Positions 6,378 to 12,395 of a stretch of 12,395 nt of DNA are shown here, piece by piece. Below the pieces are notes generated by a model. It ran no database searches. It was not told the DNA's origin and was given only the letters and a program-made list of their open reading frames with translations. Origin of the DNA: Lentisphaeria bacterium (GTDB taxonomy: Bacteria > Verrucomicrobiota > Lentisphaeria > Oligosphaerales > Oligosphaeraceae); assembly GCA_016287975.1 (NCBI GenBank), contig JAEEXV010000269.1, forward strand, positions 1 to 12,395, given 5' to 3'. Every line of letters starts with the position of its first letter. The first letter of the stretch is position 1. The translations under genes and the position numbers were made by a program.

Positions 6378-7122
6378 GGAAGGTGATTTCGGCGAAGAGC
6401 GGGCGGTGGTCGCTGGCGACGGTCTCGGTGCCTACGGCGACGCGATGGAAGGCGAGAGTGCGATTTGCGGCGAAGAGGCCGATGTAGTCGAGGGACTGGC
6501 GCGGCTGGTCGGCGGGCCAGGTCTTCGGCCAGCCGCCGTCCGCGTCGCCATGCAGAAGCCAGTCTTTTCGCAACTCGGTGATGGAGGGGGCGCCGGGTTC
6601 GGCGTTCAGGTCGCCGCAGAGGACGGCCGGCCGGCCGCCGGCGAGTTCACGCACGGCGTCGGATACGGCCCGCGCCGACTGCACGCGGTATTCCTCCTCC
6701 GGCTCCTTGTCGCAGAAATGGGTGAACGCCGCGAGGAACGGCTGCGCTGGATAGTCGATGCGGGCGATGGTGCAGAGACGCGGCTCCATCGCGGGCGTGC
6801 CCGGCAAATGGAGTTCCCGTATGATCTTGAACGGATGCGGGGTCAGCATCGCGTTGCCGTAGAGGCCAATCCTGTCTTGCTGCTCCGGCCACGCCGGTGC
6901 CTTCAGTTCCAGGGCGCAGGCAAAGTGGACATCCATGCCCAGCAAGGACTGCAATTCGCGCGGGGTGTCACGGCACGCGGTGCGGACGCAGTTCACATCG
7001 ACCTCGTTCAGGCAGATGAAATCCGCCTGGAACGGGCGCAGCACATCGGCGATGCGCCGGAAGTCCAGCTTCCGGTCCATCCCGACCCCGCCATGGATAT
7101 TGTAGGTGGCGATTTTCAGCAT
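6370..7122 (-). CDS. Endonuclease/exonuclease/phosphatase (EEP) family protein
   Basis: 250 residues covering one complete EEP fold and nothing else. Motifs in order: ATYNIHGG (5-12, N8), CLNEVD (37-42, catalytic metal ligand E40), YGNAMLTPHP (88-97), EPR (113-115), FTHFCD (133-138, H135), CGDLNAEP (169-176, D171 and N173), SLDYIG (210-215, D212) and ASDHRPLFAEI (236-246, D238/H239). All the catalytic Mg2+/acid-base residues of the DNase I/AP-endonuclease/sphingomyelinase superfamily are therefore kept. The family cleaves phosphodiesters in DNA, lipids, inositol phosphates or nucleotides; the target here is unknown. No signal peptide, so a cytoplasmic enzyme. It begins 30 bases after the glycosidase-like gene, without a clear Shine-Dalgarno, and overlaps the PHP gene downstream, so the two phosphoesterases are probably made together. 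Confidence 0.9.
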   Translation of the reverse strand: MLKIATYNIHGGVGMDRKLDFRRIADVLRPFQADFICLNEVDVNCVRTACRDTPRELQSLLGMDVHFACALELKAPAWPEQQDRIGLYGNAMLTPHPFKIIRELHLPGTPAMEPRLCTIARIDYPAQPFLAAFTHFCDKEPEEEYRVQSARAVSDAVRELAGGRPAVLCGDLNAEPGAPSITELRKDWLLHGDADGGWPKTWPADQPRQSLDYIGLFAANRTLAFHRVAVGTETVASDHRPLFAEITFHA

Positions 7123-7152
7123 GGAAGTTTTTCGGGCAGTGGCAGATGAGTA

Positions 7153-10100
7153 TCACCAGGCGCCGTCGACCTTGACCAGGGTGTAGGCGTGCAGGAGGTC
7201 CTTGGGCAGAACGGCGGTCAGTTTGCCGTCGTGGAGCGTGAACTTCAGGGCGCGTTCGCCGTCGAAGTCGGGGGAGACGGCGAAGACGCGGGAGGCCTTG
7301 GCGACCGGCAGGGTGAAGGTGATGTCCTTTTCGAGTTTCGGGAAGGCGGGTTCGGGGACGCCGTAGCCAATCACCGTGTTCTTGGGGACGGGGCCGATGG
7401 TGGCGTTGAGGAAATGGACGACGAGCTGCCGGTCCTGGCGGAAGAGGGTGGTGAGGACGAGGTCGGGTGCGTCGGTTTCCCAGTAGGCGGCGTCCTTGAT
7501 GATTTTGGCGAGGACGCCGCGGAAGGTCTTGTCGAGCCAGGGGTCGAGTTCGAAGTCGAACTTGCGTCCGACGTAGCCCTCCGGGGCGTTCAGGTGGAAT
7601 GCGAGGGTGATGGGCTGGTAGTAGAATTCGCCCTTGCCGTAGGGTTTGCGGACCATCAGCGGGTAGCGCTGGTTCTTGGCGTTCCGCGCCCACAGGAGCG
7701 CGGAGGTCGGGCGCGGGCCCTCCTTGGTGTAGTTGGGATGGCAGTAGTAGGGCTCGAAGGAGAGTTGCACCTCCTTTCCGGTCTCGGGGTCGGTGATGGT
7801 CTTGGGACGGCTGAAACTCCGGTAGATGTCATGCTGGAAGACATCCTTGAATAGCCACTCCTTGCGGGTCTCGCCGAGTTCGTTCTCCCAGCCGGCCGTC
7901 GTGGAAAGGTAGACGGTGCCGCCGTTGCGCGCGAACTCCTTGATGGCCTGGCCGGTGGCGTCGCTCAAGGCGCTGGAGCAGCCGATGACGAGCACCTGGT
8001 ATTTGGCGAGGGCTTCGGGGGTGAGGCTCATTTCGCCGATGAAGTCGTAGGGCACGTGCATGCTGCCGAGCGTCTGGGCAGTGCCCATCAGTTCGCTGGT
8101 GTAGTTGAAGCCGCCGCCGAAGTCGCGGCTGGCGGTGGAGAAGAGCAGCGCGACCTTGGCGATGGAGACGGCGGTCTTCCGGTCCATGTTGCGGGGCTCG
8201 AAGAGCATGAAGTCGCGCATGTTGGCGGGGCGGAGGGCCTGGTCGTGCATCCAGGTGGTCTGGCCGTGCATGTTGTTGAGGGCCCAGCCGAAGTAGTCGA
8301 CGACGTAGGACTTGTCGCCGCTGTTGACCAGCCCCCAGACGGGGAGCCCGTAGGCCAGGTGGACGACATTCTTGGCCTGCCGCAGGGCGTGGATGGCGCG
8401 CGCGCCGCGGATGCAGTTGCGGGTTGTCATCTCGGTGCCTGGGAAGTCGACGCCGCGGGACATCTCGACGATGTCGAGGCCGTAGCCGTGGGAGGCGTAG
8501 CGGGAGGTCAGGCAGTAGTGGGTGGTGTAGGCGACCAGGGAGAAGTCCGGCTTGTATTTCTTGATGTCCTCGCGCAGGTCGACGAAGAAGTCGCCGACCT
8601 GGGTGATGCGCCATTGCAACCAGGTCTTCCAGAGCAGGTTGTTCTTCTTGACGATGGCGGGGTCGCACTCGTTGACGGGGAGATACCAGCCGGTGTCCTC
8701 GTGGAACTTCCGGCGGCAGACGGCGCAGGTGCAGCAGCCCTCCATCATCATGACTTCGTCGAGCATCAGCGCGTCGGCGCCGGAGGCGAGGATGCTCTCC
8801 TTGAGGTGGTTGAACATGAACTCGCGGTACTTCGGGTGGTTGAAGCAGAAGTAGGGGGAGGGCATCTGGCTGTCGGCCTGCACCTGCAGCAGGTCGAAGC
8901 GCTCGCAGGCGACGCGGAAGCCGGCGTCGATGTTCCAGAGGAGGGTGGCGTCCTGGTGGTCCATCAGTTTCATGCCGCATTTATGGGCCATGTCGCCGAT
9001 GCGCTTCAGGGCGCGTTTGGCGCGTTCGTTGTGGGCGGCGTAGGTGTGGCGGCTCAGCATCCCGTTGGTGAGGACGACATTGATGTTGCTGTCCTTGAGT
9101 TCCTTGAAGCGCCGTTCCATCGCCTCCTGGGTGCCGTATTCGGTGAGAAGCCCGGCGTTGTTGGGGCCGTAGGTCTTGATGTTGGCGCGGTAGCGCCAGT
9201 CGGCGCCGGGGAGGGTGGCCAGTTCGCCGGAGTTGGACTTCTTCGGCTTGGAGATGCGCTTGCCGGCGCATTCGGTGCCGGGGACGGGGAGGTCGAAGCA
9301 CTCCTGGCGGGTGGCGAAGCGCGGCGGGGTCGCGTAGTCGCCCTTATGGTAGAAGGGGTGCGGCTCGAAGCCGTCGGTGTGCCAGAACTCGCGGCGGAAG
9401 TTGATGTCCTCCTCGGCGGCCAGCAACGCCTGGACGCCCAGGGTGGAGATCTGGAAATCGCCCAGGAAATCGACGGTGATCTCGCCGTCTTTGGTCCAGA
9501 CCGGCATGGCGGCGGTCGCGGCCTGGCCGGCGGGGGCGGCGACAGGCTGCGGGAACTCCCGCCCGTTGACTTTTGCCTGGAAGGCTACAGGTACACCCTT
9601 CAGGTTGCCGACCCCCAGGGTGACGAAGTACACGGCGTTCTTGAGGCCCGCGATCTTGAAGGAGCGGTCGCGGCCGGTGACGGCGGAGTAGAAGGCGCCC
9701 TCCGGGGCGAAATGCTTGACTTGCAGGTCGCCCTTGCCGGGTAGCCAGCCGGCCTTGCCGTCGAAGGCCCTGGTGCCCATGGCCTGGTAGCGCGCGCCGA
9801 ACTTCTCGGCGCCGAAGCAGAAGAGCGGCTCCGCCGGGAAGGGCGAGCCCCAGTTGAACGACTTCAAAGCGTGGCGCTTCTCGCGCAGTTCGATGCCGCC
9901 GCGGAAGATCTTGACCTTGACGGTCATGGGGCAGCCCCAGAAACTCGGCTCGATATGCGCGTACATCCGGATCTGGTCCTTGTCGCGGGAGACTGTCCAG
10001 CGCCCGCGCAGGCAGTTTTCTCCGTAGTCGCTGATGTAGTCTCCGACGCCCACGACATTGAAGTCGAAACTGACGCTGGCGCCGGACTGGCAGTCCAGCG

Positions 10101-10608
10101 CGAGATAGCGGTAGTCGCCGCGGTTGAGTTTGGCAAAGGTGGCCTCCTTCAATTCACCGTCATGGCGCTGCGGGTTGCTGCGGCCGCCGACGACTCCCGC
10201 GAACTTGCAGTCCTGGAAGAGGGCGTAGGGCAGGCGCAGTTCGTAGAACATGGTCTTGCCGGCCATGACCTCCGGGCAGTAGGAGGAGAAGAAGGTCTGG
10301 AAGGAGATTTCCAGTTCCGTGCCATCGGCATTCACGAAGACCTCCTCGCGGAAGCCGCCGTTGGCGCGGTCGTTCCAGCGGTTCCAGGCCCGGCCGCCGT
10401 TGGCGGCCTTGACCAGCCGGGCTTCGGCGCCGCGCGCGAACTGCTCTTCGCCGCCGATGAAGTAGCGCCGCTCGACAATCAGCGGCTTGCCTGCAAACAG
10501 CAGCGGGGCCGAAGGATTCGCGGCGTCCATCTGGAAATCGGCGCCGCAGAGGGAGGCGAGCCCGCACAGAAGCGCGAGCATCAGGGACGGCAGTTGCTTT
10601 GCGGTCAT
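7153..10608 (-). CDS. Large secreted glycoside-hydrolase-like protein (TIM barrel plus beta-galactosidase-trimerisation-like domain)
   Basis: 1151 residues with a Sec signal peptide (charged MTAKQ, hydrophobic to about 20, likely cut after CGA23). Residues about 25-400 are beta-rich and unrecognised. About 470-800 reads as a TIM barrel: alternating strands and helices such as INVVLTNG (509-516), GMKLMDHQDATLLW (545-558), ADALMLDEVMMMEG (611-624) and FSLVAYTTH (689-697). D617/E618 are the best acidic catalytic candidates. Immediately after them comes CCTCAVCRRKFHEDTG (625-640), a cysteine cluster seen in several GH42-like and 'hypothetical glycosyl hydrolase' groups. Residues about 812-925 (VAKVALLFSTASRDF-like start, then QVLVIGCSSALS and GGTVYLSTT) match a flavodoxin/GATase-like trimerisation domain. 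About 1045-1150 is a final beta-sandwich. AAGGAA lies 8 bases before the ATG. Substrate and exact family are not known; activity is inferred. Confidence 0.85.
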   Translation of the reverse strand: MTAKQLPSLMLALLCGLASLCGADFQMDAANPSAPLLFAGKPLIVERRYFIGGEEQFARGAEARLVKAANGGRAWNRWNDRANGGFREEVFVNADGTELEISFQTFFSSYCPEVMAGKTMFYELRLPYALFQDCKFAGVVGGRSNPQRHDGELKEATFAKLNRGDYRYLALDCQSGASVSFDFNVVGVGDYISDYGENCLRGRWTVSRDKDQIRMYAHIEPSFWGCPMTVKVKIFRGGIELREKRHALKSFNWGSPFPAEPLFCFGAEKFGARYQAMGTRAFDGKAGWLPGKGDLQVKHFAPEGAFYSAVTGRDRSFKIAGLKNAVYFVTLGVGNLKGVPVAFQAKVNGREFPQPVAAPAGQAATAAMPVWTKDGEITVDFLGDFQISTLGVQALLAAEEDINFRREFWHTDGFEPHPFYHKGDYATPPRFATRQECFDLPVPGTECAGKRISKPKKSNSGELATLPGADWRYRANIKTYGPNNAGLLTEYGTQEAMERRFKELKDSNINVVLTNGMLSRHTYAAHNERAKRALKRIGDMAHKCGMKLMDHQDATLLWNIDAGFRVACERFDLLQVQADSQMPSPYFCFNHPKYREFMFNHLKESILASGADALMLDEVMMMEGCCTCAVCRRKFHEDTGWYLPVNECDPAIVKKNNLLWKTWLQWRITQVGDFFVDLREDIKKYKPDFSLVAYTTHYCLTSRYASHGYGLDIVEMSRGVDFPGTEMTTRNCIRGARAIHALRQAKNVVHLAYGLPVWGLVNSGDKSYVVDYFGWALNNMHGQTTWMHDQALRPANMRDFMLFEPRNMDRKTAVSIAKVALLFSTASRDFGGGFNYTSELMGTAQTLGSMHVPYDFIGEMSLTPEALAKYQVLVIGCSSALSDATGQAIKEFARNGGTVYLSTTAGWENELGETRKEWLFKDVFQHDIYRSFSRPKTITDPETGKEVQLSFEPYYCHPNYTKEGPRPTSALLWARNAKNQRYPLMVRKPYGKGEFYYQPITLAFHLNAPEGYVGRKFDFELDPWLDKTFRGVLAKIIKDAAYWETDAPDLVLTTLFRQDRQLVVHFLNATIGPVPKNTVIGYGVPEPAFPKLEKDITFTLPVAKASRVFAVSPDFDGERALKFTLHDGKLTAVLPKDLLHAYTLVKVDGAW

Positions 10609-10616
10609 GGCGGTGA

Positions 10617-10622
10617 TTCCTT
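10617..10622 (-). promoter_or_regulatory. Shine-Dalgarno of the glycosidase-like gene
   Basis: AAGGAA on the minus strand, 8 bases before the ATG at 10608, inside the 37-base gap after the pilin gene. The short gap has no terminator-like hairpin, which favours co-transcription. Confidence 0.6.
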
Positions 10623-10645
10623 GCAGTTCGAGGGGGCGAGGGGGC

Positions 10646-11320
<675 letters not shown>

Positions 11321-11327
11321 GGTTCTT

Positions 11328-11332
11328 TCCTC
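11328..11332 (-). promoter_or_regulatory. Shine-Dalgarno of the pilin gene, inside a small hairpin
   Basis: GAGGA, 7 bases before the ATG at 11320. The upstream CCTC (minus strand, 11340-11337) can pair with GAGG (11332-11329) across a CAAA loop, so a four-pair stem could partly mask the site. The remaining 11341-11376 shows no palindrome that would make a good LacI-type operator. Confidence 0.6.
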
Positions 11333-11376
11333 TTTGGAGGTTTGGGGTGAATTGGAAGAAAACAGGGTAAAAGGAT

Positions 11377-12387
11377 TCAGTCGGAAACCTGGAAGGAGGC
11401 CAGGGCCTCGAAGGCGGGCGTGGTGGTCTGGCGGGGAATGAAGCGGGCGTGCGTCTGGTGGTATTCCGGCAGGTCCGCCCCGTCCAGCAGGTGGTTCAGG
11501 ATGAGTTGGACGTTGTCCCAGATCGGCAGCGCGATCGTGCTCAGGGGCATGACCGCGTGCGGGGCGAACTCGGAGTTGTTGAAGCCGATCACCGACAGGT
11601 CCTCGGGGATTCGGATGCCGCGCGGCAGCAGCGCCTCGATGAGGCCGATCGCGATGCGGTCGTTGTGCAGCATAAGCGTCCGGCACTTGCCGGCTTTGAC
11701 CAGGCGCTCGCACTGTTTCGCGATCTGCTGTCCCGAAGAGAACAAGTCACTGCTGTCGGGGACCTTCAGTACCGCCTTCGGCGGAACGCAGCCCGGTTCC
11801 AGGACGAAGCCGGTATTCTCGTCCACCACCAGCGGCCCTTCGCCCAGCTCCAGGATGCGCTTGGCGAACTCCCGCAGAAAACGGTCTTGTCCGCACGAAC
11901 AGCGGCAGCGCGCCGGAGTCATCCCGAGGCGCTCGTCCGGGACGTAGTCCGGGACATACAGCTCCAGATCGTGCAACAGCTCGAAGCCCTTCAGCATCTT
12001 CTCGAAGGTGTAGCCGATGATGATGACCTGACGGATCTTCATGCCCAGGAACACGCGGCATGTCGCCAGCAGCCCCTCCTGCGTGCAGCTCTGCACGATG
12101 AACTCACGCCCGCGCTCGTTCAGCCGCGCGATCGTCTGGTTCAGAATCGGCATCGAACGGTCCGTCGCCGTGTCCAGCTTGTAGATGATCCCGATCGGAC
12201 TCGAAGCCTCGCGGTTATACAGACGACGCGCCAGAATGTTCGGAACATACCCGATCCGCTCCGCATACTCCCGGACGCGCTTCACCGTCTTCGGGCTGAT
12301 CTTCAACTTCTCCGGCGAACCATACAGGCACACCGAGATCGTCGACGCCGACAACTGCAGCTGCTTGCCTATCTCTCGAAGTGTCAT
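11377..12387 (-). CDS. LacI-family transcriptional regulator
   Basis: 336 residues, normal length for LacI/GalR repressors. The N-terminus [20 protein letters not shown] (2-21) is the helix-turn-helix, and [21 protein letters not shown] (48-68) is the hinge helix leading into the sugar-binding domain. That domain is a periplasmic-binding-protein fold with family landmarks [14 protein letters not shown] (240-253), [15 protein letters not shown] (261-275) and [17 protein letters not shown] (281-297). The usual Asp of the VxGFDD motif is Asn here. An unusual CRCSC (161-165) sits where many homologues bear a surface loop. LacI proteins bind palindromic operators and release them, or bind them, on sensing a sugar. 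The operator for the gene itself would lie beyond the right edge. The pilin gene starts 56 bases downstream, so this is the probable local regulator of the glycan unit. Confidence 0.93.
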   Translation of the reverse strand: MTLREIGKQLQLSASTISVCLYGSPEKLKISPKTVKRVREYAERIGYVPNILARRLYNREASSPIGIIYKLDTATDRSMPILNQTIARLNERGREFIVQSCTQEGLLATCRVFLGMKIRQVIIIGYTFEKMLKGFELLHDLELYVPDYVPDERLGMTPARCRCSCGQDRFLREFAKRILELGEGPLVVDENTGFVLEPGCVPPKAVLKVPDSSDLFSSGQQIAKQCERLVKAGKCRTLMLHNDRIAIGLIEALLPRGIRIPEDLSVIGFNNSEFAPHAVMPLSTIALPIWDNVQLILNHLLDGADLPEYHQTHARFIPRQTTTPAFEALASFQVSD

Positions 12388-12395
12388 TGCAAAAC

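Noticed and set aside
8056..9744. 562-codon open frame on the plus strand
   Set aside because: Antisense shadow of the glycosidase-like gene, with repetitive Gly/Val/Glu composition and no motifs.
10540..10608. Lipoprotein signal on the glycosidase-like protein
   Set aside because: LASLCG has Leu before the Cys, which does not fit the lipobox; a plain Sec signal with cleavage after an Ala is more likely.
11321..11713. N-terminal extension of the pilin reading frame
   Set aside because: It overlaps the end of the LacI gene and would bury the class III signal peptide. The internal ATG has a strong ribosome binding site.

Overview
The window is GC-rich DNA in which every convincing gene lies on the minus strand, so genes are read from right to left. 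The best guess at source is a member of the Lentisphaerota (Victivallis-like) or a related PVC-superphylum bacterium. This rests on the combination of a LacI-type regulator, a short prepilin with an H-X9-DG-type C-terminus, and a very large secreted glycosidase-like protein. It is an inference from gene style; there is no rRNA or other taxonomic marker here.

Right part (12387 down to 5481) looks like one transcription unit of five genes: a LacI-family regulator, a type IV/type II pseudopilin-like protein, an 1151-residue secreted protein with a TIM-barrel glycosidase-like core and a beta-galactosidase-trimerisation-like domain, an endonuclease/exonuclease/phosphatase (EEP) family enzyme, and a PHP-family metal phosphoesterase. 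Gaps are 56, 37 and 30 bases, and the last two genes overlap by 8 bases. The likely theme is regulated surface or secreted glycan breakdown, with two cytoplasmic phosphoesterases attached to it for an unknown reason.

Middle part (5480 down to 2001): a 328-base non-coding gap with a G-rich palindrome precedes an FtsK/SpoIIIE-type DNA translocase that has the motor and winged-helix gamma domains but no membrane segments. Next comes an AT-richer gene with an excellent ribosome binding site. Its sequence keeps the landmark order of the uracil-DNA glycosylase fold and adds an unknown C-terminal domain. This gene looks acquired. It is followed by a 353-base gap with a 13-base direct repeat and 2.4 copies of a 100-base palindromic tandem repeat.

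Left part (2000 down to 1): a tandem GNAT acetyltransferase with a degenerate second half, two small hairpins, a hemolysin III/PAQR (TrhA) membrane protein, and the first 60 codons of a TrmH/SpoU-type RNA methyltransferase cut by the window edge and probably co-translated with trhA. No tRNA, rRNA, CRISPR array or transposase was seen.
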